A DNA stretch of 64,000 nucleotides from NCBI GenBank assembly GCA_928212115.1, contig CAKMRJ010005412.1:259034997-259098996 (forward strand). The letters run 5' to 3'. A model generated the notes under the pieces. It did not search any database, was not told the DNA's origin, and was given only the letters and a program-made list of their open reading frames with translations. This DNA is from Lactuca virosa. Lineage: Eukaryota; Streptophyta; Magnoliopsida; Asterales; Asteraceae. A program made the position numbers and the translations under genes. Of the stretch, positions 45,727 through 57,825 are shown piece by piece (position 1 is the stretch's first letter; every line of letters begins with the position of its first letter).

Positions 45727-46402
45727 TTATTCTATATAGCAGTCTTTGGCAATTGGAGCAGCATTAGGTATAAGATCAATTCGGAATTCTACTTGCCTAT
45801 CCGGGGGTAGTTCAGGCAATTCGTCGGGGAAAACATCAGGGTATTCATTAATGACGGGAACATCAATTACAGTTTTCTTCCCCTCTTTTGAGATATCAAC
45901 TGTATAAGCCGGATAAGTAGAACATCTCTTCGATATAAATTTACTAGTTTTTAAGAAAGAAATTATTATTTTCACCATAGACATTAATAGAATCTTCCCT
46001 TTCGATAGGGATGAGTAATATCTTTTCGTAGCACAAGAATTTTGCGCGGTTCTTTGACAACCGATCCATGCCAAGAATAATATCAAAGTTGGGCAAGGAG
46101 ATAGGAATTAGGTTAGCAAGAAGATTATAACCTTCAATTCCTATGACACTATCTCTATAGACATTATCAGCAAGTAATGATATACTTCCTATGTTATCTA
46201 TATGAAATGATTGGACAAATGCGTAACAAGCGATTTGAAAAGAATATTCGAATTCTCGAGACACAAAAGAATCTGAGGCATTGGAATCAAATAAGATGTG
46301 AACAGGTCTAAATTTGACGAGAAATGTACCAGTCACAATATTCAGGTTCTCACGTGCCTCTTCTACGGTAACCTGGAATACACAGCCTTTAGCTTTTGGC
46401 AC
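45727..46402 (-). pseudogene. Gypsy aspartic protease and RT N-terminal edge
   Basis: The frame 46402-45944 encodes the retroviral-like protease: TGTFLVKFRPVHILFDSNAS at the active site and ISLPNFDIILGMDRLSKN at the conserved ILGMDWL block. The catalytic DSG/DTG triad reads DSN, which should be inactive. An overlapping frame then gives INEYPDVFPDELPELPPDRQ and VEFRIDLIPNAAPIAK, the linker at the start of RT. The sequence stops there and abuts integrase at 45726. Confidence 0.88.
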
Positions 46403-46464
46403 CTCCTCCTTTTTAGTTGGAGTACTCTTTGATTGTTGAACGGAAAACTTAACTCCCCGCCAAT

Positions 46465-48503
46465 TTGACTAGTAAGAGTAGGGCAGAAACGTTTCTTCTG
46501 GCCAGTAACACCACATGCATAGCAAGTAACATCTCTAGCTAATGATTGCTCAATCCTTCAATGAAGATCGTTATATTTCTATCGACTACCTCGACCATCT
46601 CCTTCTTGACTGAAGTTTCTTCATTACTCAATACGTGGCTTTCTAAACCAATCAACTTTATCTTTGTAGATTTATATTAATCAGACTCCACTCTTTATGA
46701 CATTAAGATTTGAACGATAATTATCTTCTAAGTCATTACCAAAATGAAGGTAACGACACACATGAATAAAACGGAATCATTTACTAGCTTCTTGGTAACC
46801 TTGTGACTTTCCCATGATCCAAGCGTGAGTCATGTGCTTCCAGTAGTATAGGTCTCTACTACTATTCACACCTACTCATACTCGTCCCAAGTATTGTCTC
46901 GCAGTTATCCAAGTCACCATTCAAAATCACAAAGCAACTTATCACACATGAACGTGTTCAAACAAGTACTTATGACAATTTCTCCTAGACTCAATTAGGG
47001 ATTTCACATTTCTATCAAACATATCTTAGATTTCCTATACTCGCCTTCTAAGATTCTTTTCATGCATATGCTCGATTTAGTATATCCTAATACTTTTTCA
47101 TAGGTCGATAGAAATTTTACTTCCAATTCTTCATATAAATTCTTTCTCGGGTAGTGTCTACTCTTCAAGACATACTATACCCAAAATTTACTCTAGCAGT
47201 GTAGAGACAAACGATTTTCAACTACTTGCATCATCTTCTAACTTATGTAATTCACCATGCACATTTGTTCGTTTCATTATCCTTCCATGACATCGTTATT
47301 CATGTATATAAGTAAGTCTAAGTCTACTTCATAGGAGTCTATCCTAAGAAGTCCACATTATAGTTGTATCTCGGCAAGCTCTACTAGCTTCAACTTGGTT
47401 CACTGTCATTCCTAACTACAACATCTCTTCTCATACAATACTATGGGTGTATTGCTTCTTCAACTAAGCATTCTACCTTACTTAAACAAGTAAGTTGCTT
47501 AACCTTTTATCACTAAATGACTCAATTCACCATCCCAATCTTGTATGTTAAAGTCGGCTTAACACACAATGGAACTTCCATAAGGATGTGATAGAAGTCA
47601 ATCATCACTCAGTATTATTAAATACTGAGTCTGAACATCTTGTATAGGGTTACTACTCGAACTACATACTACATCACAAAGTCTTGGCCTATTGAGTCTG
47701 AAAACTTCATTAGGTTCTTCCGACACTATAAACAATCACTGCTTCAATCTGGACAGCGGTGGAACAACTTCATGGATTTGCACCAACACATTTATCTTGT
47801 CCAAATGTGTTTCAAACGCACATCATTCTTCTAAAGATGTTATTATTTCATCAAATTTATACTTTGAATGTACAACACCACTCTATTGGTATTAATACAC
47901 TATTTACGATTTCACTTGGTAAATATTATTTTACGATATCCCTCGATCGTTTATCTACAAACTTATCGATGTCGACTATCATAAGTCTCTTTATCACTTC
48001 AAAAAGTTTCATGTAAATTCTAATACGGAAATTCTTGGAATTCTAAACATAAAAATCTTCTCTTCTAAACCAAGGTCGGCAACAGACCTTAAACTTTCTC
48101 AAATAATAGCAATTATAGATAAGCACTCTAAGGCATGTTATATTCATTTATCATTTAGCACATATTAGAATATAAGGCATATCTCCTCTTAATATTATAG
48201 TGCTTGTCTCTATTAGGTATTCAACCTAAAGTATACCAGATACATACCGTATCATCTTCACTTAACAATTCATGTTTAAGTCTAGAAATTCTCAAAATTC
48301 ATAGTTCACTTAAACTAATTCTCTGAAAATTTTGAAGTAACTTAATATCTTAGAATACTAGGGTTTATCACTACCCAATACCCCACTTAAGTATTTCCTA
48401 TGGTTTGTATCCATATAATTATTATGAATCCAGTTCATATATTGAACTTCCAACAGTTTAAGTCTAAATACCAATCCGTGGTATTTAATTCACTTAAACT
48501 ATT
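46465..48503 (-). pseudogene. Decayed gag and leader of the reverse-strand Gypsy element
   Basis: A zinc-knuckle remnant CYACGVTGQKKRFC is encoded near 46530-46485, with the usual His replaced by Lys. Upstream of it (higher coordinates) no gag domain is readable through many stops. About 46780-46920 matches the interior of the plus-strand Gypsy element at 19.7 kb. Confidence 0.7.
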
Positions 48504-48519
48504 GCTCTGATACCATGAT

Positions 48520-50380
48520 TGAAAGACCCTAACTTTCGTACTAAAGACATTGTCACACCAAAACATGCTACATGCATATTTATAAAACAATATCTTACAT
48601 TGATAAAGTGATTACAAAAGATTGGATACAAACCGACTATGTTTTAATATTTTACATAACTACCCAGGATATTGTAATTTTATACAAACATAAACCGAAA
48701 TACAAAAGTAATAGTAAAAAACTATTCTACATCTTCCGACAGTATACGATTATACTGGTTACTTATCTCCTACAAATTTGTTAAACATTGAGAGGGGTAA
48801 GCGGTGACGCTTAGTGAGTTCAATAATAGATACAATATAACGTTATGCCATATATACCCTTCAATATGGCAGAAGCAAGGAGGAACAAGGAACAACAAAG
48901 ACATATGTGAATAATGCGAAAAGCTTTCCATACTTGATATACAATCAATAAAGTTTCAGCACAAGTGGCACAGAAAATACTCAGGAATATCATTTTGCTA
49001 GATTATTCAGGCTTTCAGCCTTATCTTAGCATACTGCCGAAGCCAAAGTGATGCCTATGTCATACACTTCATGGTCAACGGTACATACCAATACCCAAGT
49101 GATGTCTATGTCATACACTTCGTGGTCAGAGGTATAGCCTTGCTATAAAAATAGCAGAAATAATAACACGAGATGATAACATGGAAAAACATATAGCACA
49201 TATAACACATAACATACAATTGTTCCTATATATTAAACTCACCGTGAAATAACCGGGGGTTAAAATAGTAATTTGGGCAGCATTTCGGCTCTAAATATGA
49301 CTTTATTCGTTGAAAACCGGGAGATTTATTGAAAAACCGGGCTCTGCAAAGGTACAGCTTCAAACGGAAAAGATAAATTTTTCGGGCTTCTCGGGAACTT
49401 CGGGGCGTGTTTCGGGCGTTGGAAATAATCCCGGGGCTTCGGGGGAAGTGGAAATAGCTTAAAAATGGGTTTAGGGGTCAAAATTGGCAATTTTCCAAAT
49501 TTACTCGGGAAGGCTCGCAACCTTCTATTTATAGGGGAGTCTTCGGATTCGGAGCAATGAGAAGCGAGCACGTGGCTCGCATGCGAGGAGGCAGCTGGCG
49601 TCGGACAGGTGGCTTCTACACGCGTCGGACGGAGGCTGCACACGCGTTACGCTTTGGACGCGCCACGAGTCGGACACGCGGTTGGATTTGGTTGGACCTC
49701 CCCTTCGGATGACTCATCAGATCGGACACAGGTCAGCCTCGCATGCGAGGCGACGTGACTGAAGCTGAGCCCTGCGATTCTTCTCGGTTTTCAAGGATTT
49801 CTCGATTTTTGAGCCCCGAACTTCTAAAATCCATAACTTTCGCATACGAGCTCCGTTTTTGACGTTCTTTATATGCACGCGTAGGGAAAATTATGCTCTA
49901 CAACTTTCGTTTAGACTTCATCGGCTAAAAATTATGCTCTACAGATTTTGGCGTTCTTTTTATCAAATTTCTTGGTTTAACGAATACTACGACTTTAATT
50001 TAGATCACTAAGGCTAAAAAGTAGTTTATCAAAAACTCACTTTTTACGTCATTCGGCGCCGTGCCGGTTTTGTCGCGGATCTTCGATTGGTCATAACTTC
50101 TTCGTTATAACTCGGATTTCGATGAGGTTTTCGCCTAAATGTTTCTAACGAGATTCTTTACAACTTTCAATAATAAAATTTTACTTATTTCAAATTTTAT
50201 ATTTTTGCTAAATTTCACTATTTGACATTTGATTGGAATCTCATAAGACTTCCAATATTTTCCGAGTGATTCTAAACATAGTTTTACTTCATTTCTAGTA
50301 AAACTATCTATTAGAACTCAATACTCGATATCACATAATAGTATTTACTTAAAACACGATTTCAAAACGTGTATGTTACA
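48520..50380 (-). repeat. 5' LTR of the reverse-strand Gypsy element
   Basis: 1861 bp. It is collinear with the left LTR except for a ~260-bp deletion near 49925 that removes one to two of the ~165-bp modules. Its minus-strand end GGGTCTTTCA abuts the primer site. Short additional indels lie around 49630. Confidence 0.9.
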
Positions 50381-50559
50381 TATAATGGTATTTATTTATA
50401 GATAAAATGTTGTGTATATAAGTTTTTTAGATTAAATAATACTAAGATAGTGTTTAGGATTACGTGTTTAAAGTGTTTATCACTTTATTGGAGTTTTGTA
50501 CGGTTAATAACATTTTTAGCATGAAATAACTTGTATAGTGATGTTGGGATGCATTGCAG

Positions 50560-51760
50560 ATCTTTTTTTTCTTTTGAAAGAGAAGGATTGTAGATATTAA
50601 ACAGCTAACACATTGAAGTCATTTAACTCACACCGATTTTTTACTTTGTTCTACAAGGATTTCCCATAGCTACACTTTAGAAATAGGTGATATGTTGTCT
50701 CTTCCATCAATCTACAGAGATAACAATTAGTGTTTGCAATTCTGATACCTATTTTGTTTGAAGTTAATATGGTTGGTGTCATGTTCAGACAAAGGTTGTG
50801 TTTTGCGCGTCACATCTAGCTTATTTTTCGAGCTTTTTTAAGTTATCATGTTTGACAAGTCAAAAAATAGTTTATAAGCTAGTTTTTTAAAAAACTATTT
50901 AGACTAGTCTTTTATGAGCTTTTTTAAATTTTCCAATTATACCCCTTAATTAATTTTAGAAACACAGTTTTTTAAATGTCATTTTATATTTTTCAGCTAG
51001 TTTTGTCAAACATCATTTTCTATCAATTAACTTTTCAACTATTAGCTAACTTTTTATTTAATAGCTAGTTTTTCAGCTAGTACGTCAAACATAGCCAAAC
51101 ACGACATGTGAAACAATTGACTATTATGGGAGCCCAATTGTTCTAGGCCACTTTATCATTTGTATAGCAAACCTTCTTTTATATTTTCAATTGTAATGAG
51201 GCTATCAAATAGACCCCGACATCGTGCCCACCCCATATCCATTGGTCAGGCTGGGATGAGAGATTAGCGTTGTTTATCAGACTAGTCAGTTGTATAAATT
51301 ATGTTGTTGGTATCCTCCTACATTCCCACTTCCACATCATTGTTTCTCCATAAGAACCTTGTTTTTCATCCACCTTACACTGTTTAGAGCCAATGTTGAA
51401 CAAATCTAGAAATCTAAAGATGTTGTGGCCATGTGGTAGTCCAGTCATCATACCAAAAAAAAAACCCAAAAAGGGGGTTTGTTTGCTCTCCCCACCGTGA
51501 GTTGAATTAATCCTACAAGATAATTGTCTATTTATTGAATAATTAGAATTAATGTTAGCAATATTCCTCCATGTGCATGGGATTCCCAGCCTTGTTGGAA
51601 TGGACCTGAATGGACTTGTGTATACGATTCGAGTGATAGATCTCGCCACTTGCTCCTAATGGTCGGAAGGATCACTTTTGTATCTTCACCACCATTTGGC
51701 AAGCAATGCTACATTAGGTGCCCTTAGGTTACCCACCCCAAGCCCCCAAGCTCTTTAGGT
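50560..51760 (-). mobile_element. L1-type LINE remnant with a MITE inside
   Basis: From the right, the minus strand encodes PKELGGLGWV (about 51750), then SDQWIWGGHDVGVYLIASLQ (about 51200), then NNWAPIIVNCFTCRV (about 51130). After the MITE it gives NCYLCRLMEETTYHLFLKCSYGKSL (about 50700-50640). These are, in order, the post-RT and zf-RVT regions of plant LINE ORF2, with the CxxC...HxxxxC zinc ligands preserved. Stops and frameshifts are numerous. Confidence 0.82.
50786..51105. mobile_element. MITE inserted in the LINE
   Basis: The ends are similar inverted sequences: from the right GTGTTTGGCTATGTTTGACG followed by TACTAGCTGAAAAA, and from the left GTGTTTTGCGCGTCACATC followed by TAGCTTATTTTTCG. 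AAAACTAGCT-like phrases recur inside. It interrupts LINE coding sequence, so it is younger. The superfamily and target duplication could not be settled. Confidence 0.6.
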
Positions 51761-53390
51761 GTCATTACTTTGCTATAAGCAACTCAATTTATTTATTTAT
51801 TTTTTATTGCATTTTTGCCCTATAAAAATCGTATTGTTATACTCTCTAGTTTTATTGTTTGCAAAATAAATAAATAAATAATAAATAAAAATAGTACTAA
51901 GGGAGACTCCCGAGAATGGATATTATAAGAGTGAGTTTCTCTCCAAACGATAATGCTTTGGATTTTCAATCACATATATAATTAATTTCTAAGCATATTC
52001 CCAATATGGGGAGGCTCAAATATATAAATGGGAAGCACCCGGGTTGACAATTTAGAACTTGTGATATGGATTTAACTTGTGTTGTATGAACGGCAATTCC
52101 ATAAACCTTGTTTTTTTATTGTAAAGTTAACTCTAAGTCTGGAAGTTTGAAAGGTTGTAAAAGTTTGAAAGACTTCAATCACCACCTCACCGTAATTGTA
52201 CACGTATAGTAGGTTTGAATGGTAAAAGATATATGTATATAGTTATCCATAGTAATTATTAAATGCTTAATCTATTAAGCTTGTTCACTTAGAAACAAAC
52301 AACTCCTATAGTCCTATGTCTTATATCTTTAAGTACCATTGGGGTTACGCCTTTACAACTATACAAACCGTCTCTCAAAACGATCATTGTGTGGTTAGCC
52401 AATGTAGTTATGTTTATTTATTCAAAAATTAACAAATTTTCATAATAAAGAAACAAAACTTTTAGTTTCATAACAAATCAATAAGTAAAATGAACTGTTT
52501 TGAAAGATTGATTACTATGCAAAAATGAAATGTGAAAGGTTGGTTAGGAAGTATGATGGAAAAAAGCAACATGTTTTGAATTATTGATGCGTGGAAGAAA
52601 ATCGTAGTAAAATTCAATGATTAGTTGTCGGCCCAAGCAACCACAGACGTCCAGACCCTCCATTTTCACGTGTGTTTCTGTGGTTCTGATTCAATTTTAT
52701 ACCTACAAATTACAAAACTAGTCCCTTACTTCTTCCGAATTTCCAACTTTTGATCTCTTTGTTACATTTTTTTCTGATTTCATATTTGTTCAAAGTACAA
52801 AGGTTTTTGTCATTATTACATCTTTATTAACGAAAAAAAAAAGTTGATATAGTTCAGAAAAGATTGTTACAAAGCGATGGAATCAAACCCAAAGCAATAA
52901 AGAAATCGATAATTATCTTTGACTTATTTTAAAAGCTTGTAAGTTGCTAGTTCAAGCAAAGGAATTTTTATTTCTTTTATACCATTATTTCATCTCTATT
53001 ATAATTAAAAATATATATCGTGGATAAACAACAAAAAGTTTGCATAGGTTTTGCATAAAGAGAAGTTTTACATAATGACCATTTTTTATATATAATTAAT
53101 TTTTTTTTCAAATGTAACTTTCTAACAATTCTTTTATCTTTATCAACTTCTTTCCAAATCTTATTTTTTTTAATGGAGTTTATTGGGTTAATAATTTTAT
53201 CATCCATATTAGGCTAAAGGATGTGATATAATTTTTACTTATCAAAAAAGTGTCACATAGATGTCACATAAGATATTACATTTTTTACCAATTTTTACCT
53301 ATGATTAGGATGTGGTAATGGTTTTACCTCTGAACTTTTTTCAATAAAAAAATATGAACTTTTTTTAATAAAAACCATTAATACTAAAAT
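51761..53390. other. Spacer, AT-rich
   Basis: It holds ATTT and AAAT tetranucleotide runs near 51787-51812 and 51866-51890. A possible right edge of a PIF/Harbinger element lies near 53220-53330 ('gtcacatagatgtcacataag'). No convincing gene was seen. Confidence 0.4.
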
Positions 53391-53647
53391 TAAAAATAAC
53401 ATAAAATTAAAAATTATATTTTAGAAAACCTAGAAAAAAACATGAAACTAAAAAATTACATAAAAAACCTTAAAAAAATAGCATGAAGTGAAAAATTACA
53501 TTAAAAAACCTAGAAAAAAATCATTGAAATTTCATTTGCGTTTTAGATTATATTTTTCTCGAATCGACACTTCGACCACCTTAGCCGCTTCTTGATCTTC
53601 GGGGTCGAGGTCCTTCAAGTCTTGCATTAACAATAATATTCTATGAG

Positions 53648-54685
53648 TCAGACGGTTTCAGCCATATTTCTCTCCAAAGTTGTATTCAATTGTGCCATTT
53701 GCGTCATCATTTCCTCCGATTTGGTTGACCGCTCGGTTCCGATCGACGAATTTAAAGATGTCGCTTGTCCTTTTCCTTTTGCTCGAGATTTTGCTTTGTC
53801 CCTTCCCATGGGACGAGGAGGCGGGTGTATTTCTTTGATGTCATTGTTATCACCATTAAGATCAACACCTATGTGACCATCCAATAATGTTTGTTGTGAG
53901 CTAGAATATGAAGATGTGCTGCTGTTTTTTGGCGGATTAGCAATGTCTTCATGTGTTGCAAGTTCCTTCCACCTAATACTTTTTTTGACAACTTCCCACA
54001 CATGAATGAACTTAAAAGGCTTTAGCATGTCATCTTGAAACGTCGTGTGCGTTTTTTTCAACAAACTCGCCTCACTTTCTCCGCTAGCCCATTGATTTTC
54101 AAAGTTTGTGTAAAGTATGTTCCAGTGTGTCACGAGTTTGTTTACAAGATTCCATTCTGAGTTACATTGGTTGGACGTTCAATAATCTGGATCTTGACCA
54201 ATACCCTTCCAAAACCACTTCGTAACACGTATCCAAAATTGATCACGCTATTGCCTCTTCCCGGTGTCGCCATCTTCGGATATGTCGACCCATGCCTTTG
54301 TTAATTTTGTTCCTTTTTTTAGTCTATCTTCTACTTTCAGCCATCCATTTTCTTTTTAGTTGAAGTGGTTCTTTGGGTTTGAAATCGAAAAGATTTTCGG
54401 TTGAGGGTGTGAAAGGCAATTGGGATTGAAATTGGCATTGGGTTTGTGTTTGGGTTTGGGGTGTTGTTCGGGGTGGTGGGGACTGGAATTGAAATTTTTG
54501 TGGCATTTGGAATTGTGAATAATAACTAGGAACACCACCTACAAACATTTGTTTTGAGAGAAAATTGATGGATCGATTTGTGGCCAGTAAGGTAGTGGTG
54601 ATGTCGGATTGTAACCGAAGTGTGCAATTGAGTTGGAAGCATTTTGGTTGGAAAAGTTTGGATTATTTTAGTTGTTGGGAGACAT
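53648..54685 (-). pseudogene. PIF/Harbinger ORF1 (Myb/SANT-like accessory protein) remnant
   Basis: Reading leftward from an ATG at 54685, the sequence encodes MSPNN, then YYSQFQMPQKFQFQSPPPR and a Gln/Pro-rich region, then WNILYTNFENQWASGESEAS and FKFIHVWEVVKKSIRWKE, and the tail VDLNGD with MGRDKAKSRAKGKG and a final coiled stretch. This is the layout of plant PIF/Harbinger ORF1 proteins, which assist the transposase in binding DNA. Stops (the first at codon 6) and frameshifts disrupt it, and part of the Myb-like domain (54140-54320) is badly decayed. No transposase ORF lies beside it. Confidence 0.78.
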
Positions 54686-54717
54686 TTTGAGTGAGTAAGA
54701 TTTATGTTTAGATTGAA

Positions 54718-54718
<1 letters not shown>

Positions 54719-54791
<73 letters not shown>
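54719..54791. repeat. (TA)n(GA)n compound microsatellite
   Basis: A (TA)n run of about 34 bp is followed by a (GA)n run of about 38 bp, just upstream of the PIF ORF1 remnant on the minus strand. Confidence 0.95.
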
Positions 54792-54792
<1 letters not shown>

Positions 54793-55022
54793 TTATGTTC
54801 AAATGTTTCTACTATCTATTGTGTGCATGTAGGATTGATTATGCACCAATCATTTTAGTTATTTTAAGAAAGTAATTAATGCATATTAAATACTGAAGAT
54901 TTAATTAATACTCATTATATCTTCAACATGTAATATGCATTAATTACTTTCTTAAAATAACTAAAATGATTGGTCCAGAATCAATCGTACATGCACACAA
55001 TAGATAGTTAGAACATAATAAC
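54792..55022. mobile_element. Palindromic MITE
   Basis: Two arms of about 100 bp (54792-54897 and 54922-55022) are near-complete inverted copies. They share GTGTGCATGTA, ACCAATCATTTTAGTTATTT and AAGAAAGTAATTAATGCAT, with a ~25-bp AT-rich loop. The ends read GTTATGTTC and GAACATAATAAC. Any transcript would form a long hairpin. Superfamily not determined. Confidence 0.85.
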
Positions 55023-55976
55023 CTAACCCGATATATATAGGTAATATGTAAGAAAAACAAAAAAAACAAAAAATTTAAAGCCTCAAACGGTCCTACCAAC
55101 GGTCACCAAGCTCCAACGTTCAAGTTTTTCCGTCGATGTATTTTTACTGTCGGCAATATACAGCCAATGAAAAAGTAGGCGCGGGGTCGTGTTTACTGTC
55201 GGTAAACTCTCCAAATCAGCATAGCGCCAATGAAAGCTTTATGATACCATATATCCTTACATCATTTCATTATATATCTAACATGAATAATCAATTTGAA
55301 ACTAATGAACAATTTAAATAGCACAAGTAAATTCATAACTTAATAGAATACAAAATCTTGTTTCGAATAGATGTGGTTCAAAATAAAATATATACTCTTA
55401 TAATAAAAAGTTCATAAACAACACCAAGAACTCAACTCATTGTTACTGGTTCAATATTTCTTACAAAGGCATAGCTAGATATAATGGGTTCGATTCATTA
55501 CATGTATTGTTGACTCTTTAGTTTTTTCGACTTCACTTAATAAGAAACCAAGTGCTATTCTATTCCAGATTTGTCACTGATTTCTTGGGATTCTTTTTGT
55601 TTTCCTCACTTTCTTCTCTTGTTTGTCGGACAGTGGCAGTTGCGTTTAGAGTTATTGTTGGTATAGGGTAAAGTGTTTTAGCAAACGTGGGCATCATGTG
55701 TATTAAGCTAAATGGTGTGTTCAGTTGAGGTATGTATGTATTGTTTTTTTTTTGGTTCGTTGTGTTAGTGATGCTCTTTATTGTTTGCAGACTTATTATT
55801 ATTATTATTATTATTATTATGAGATGTATTTTAGCTTGATAGCCCATACGTGGCCTTGTTGATATACTGCTAGTCATGTGTTGGTTATACGACTTTCTGT
55901 TCTTTCTAAATTAGCGATTGAGCCTTTCCCTCCAAGTCTTTTTCTTCTTTCTTCTCATGTAAATCATACCAGGTGT
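55023..55976. other. Spacer with (TTA)n repeat
   Basis: It contains a (TTA)n microsatellite at about 55793-55821. I searched for a 5' LTR and primer site for the Copia remnant that follows and saw neither. Sequence near 55060-55240 may be residual PIF/Harbinger 5' DNA. Confidence 0.4.
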
Positions 55977-56990
55977 TGATTCCTCATCTTCTGCTCATGT
56001 AATCGACAACCCCTCATCCTGCATTAACATCAAGCATGTTGTCCCTCTCGTTCTTGATCTTGACGGGATGAAATATGATGTCTGGCGTGAGCTCTCTGAA
56101 ACTCATTGTACATGTTATGGTCTTGGAAAACACCTCCCCCCCCCCCCCAAAAAAAAGTCTCATACTCCTACTAAAGAATGGGAGCATTTAGACTCCATTG
56201 TGAAGTCTTGTATTTACAACACCTTATCTCAATCTCTCATCCACATGATCTTGCAAAAGAAATCCACAGCCTATGGAGCCTAACACATTCTCGATACTTT
56301 GTTTCGTGACAAAAAATAATCCACCTCCATTCAAATTGATAATGAAATCTGAAACATCACTCAAAGTGACTCTTCTACCACTGAATACAGCCCTCGTATC
56401 AAGTCTCTTATTGATTTGCTTATGAACCACGACAACCCGGTATCAGAACGGAATCTTGTTGCTTATGATCTTAATGGTTTATCTCCTAAAAATCACTATA
56501 TTGCTACAACTATTCGCCACCGTGACCACGTACCTTCCTTCATGAAAATGTGGTCCATGCTCCTTGTTGAAGAACGCCAGATGATTCAAGATACACAACG
56601 TCAAACCGCCTCCATGCATGTCGATAACTCTTCATCACCTGCCTTACTTGTTACCGAATCTATCCCGCAACAATACACGACTCGTAACAATTACCGTGGA
56701 GGTCGAAGTGACGGCCGAAATGGACAAGGTGGTAGAGGGGCGGAATGGTGTTCGTTTTGGAGGATATCATCGCTAACAACAACCTACCGCTCCACATGGA
56801 TTGAGGTTCAGTTGGTACCCTCTATCGAGCCCAACTTAACAACCTGGTATGCTGCCAAGCCTATAGGCGCCGATCCAATAACACATAGCCCAACAACAAC
56901 CAAGATCAACCAAGAGCTTAGTTGCAAAATTCACCTAATGGGTTGCCTCTATCAGGTCTCTCCCAATACCTATTTTTGGCCCACTTGCTC
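55977..56990 (+). pseudogene. Copia gag remnant
   Basis: The frame gives VVPLVLDLDGMKYDVWRELS, then WEHLDSIVKSCIYNTLSQSL, and after stops NPVSERNLVAYDLNGLSPK with HYIATTIRHRD and MLLVEERQM, the UBN2-type gag domain of plant Copia elements, then an Arg/Gly-rich tail. Stops occur at 56281-56283 and in the following 120 bp. A C14 homopolymer lies at about 56135-56148, probably an expanded run inside coding sequence. Confidence 0.85.
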
Positions 56991-57089
56991 TTACCAACCC
57001 ACAACAACACCCTATTCAGCAGCCCATCAGTGATGAAAATGGTTCAAGAACCCACTTACATTCCTCAGGCCTTCCAAACCACTTCTACG

Positions 57090-57825
57090 AAAGATTTGGG
57101 CACCGGTGGATGGTACATGGACACCGACGCAACTTCACCCCTTCACTGTAATGCAGGTATTATTAATAAAGTTTCTGATAAAAGTAACTTTTCTTCTTCT
57201 GTTTTAGTTGGTGATGGTTCTTCAATACCTATAAGTACGATCGGTTATTCCACTCTTCCGTATTTAAATCCATATCATACCTTGGTTTTGAAAAATATTT
57301 GATTACCCCTCAAATCATTAAAAATCTTATTTATGTTTGTCATTTTACTCGTGAAAATGATTGTTCTATTGAATTTGACTCTTATGGTTTTTCTGTGAAG
57401 GATTTTCAAATCAAACAAACTCTTATGTGATGTGATAGCACCTAGGATCTCTATCCGGTCACCACTCTAACGCCTCAAGCGTTCCTTTCCATTGCTCTGC
57501 TCATTTGGAACTAATGTATCTGTCACCCCGGTCATCATGTGTTCAAACACTTAGTCGATAGTCATTTTATTTCTTGTTCTTCAAATAAACTTTCTAATTT
57601 GTGTGAAAATTTTCAACTGGAAACATATTAAATTGTCATTTACTTTATCCAGTTCTGTTTCATATTGTTCACTCGGATGTTTAGACCTCTTCAATCATGA
57701 GTTATAATGGTATTAAATATTACGTTATTTTCCTTAATAATTATTCCCACTATGTTTTGATCTATCCCTTACACACCAAGTCCAATGTCTTTTTCTGAAT
57801 TCCGTCATTTCCGTGCATTCATTAA
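57090..57825 (+). pseudogene. Copia protease, pre-integrase and integrase N-terminal remnant
   Basis: WYMDTDATSPLHCNAGIIN is the protease block, with the DTGA motif changed to DTDA; VGDGSSIPISTIGYSTL follows. Further blocks are found in shifting frames: LVLKNI, IEFD, then IVHSDV-TSSI and SYNGIKYYVIFLNNYSHYV from the start of the integrase core. The reading ends at 57825 where the solo LTR begins. Confidence 0.82.

Larger units (their letters stand above)
43170..50380 (-). mobile_element. Reverse-strand Gypsy element with protease and integrase but no RT
   Basis: Two LTRs (43170-45288 and 48520-50380) both read TGAAAGACC at the left and ATGTTACA at the right on the plus strand. An exact duplication TATAA flanks them (43165-43169 and 50381-50385). 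The complementary primer site GCTCTGATACCA at 48504-48515 shows that the right LTR is the 5' LTR, and a purine tract beside 45289 marks the 3' LTR. The interior (minus) runs leader/gag, zinc knuckle, protease, first residues of RT, then integrase. The RT and RNase H domains are missing. The LTRs differ by an internal ~260-bp deletion in the right copy. Confidence 0.92.

Noticed and set aside
55560..55877. Minus-strand frame with poly-Ile
   Set aside because: Poly-Ile comes from the (TTA)n microsatellite.
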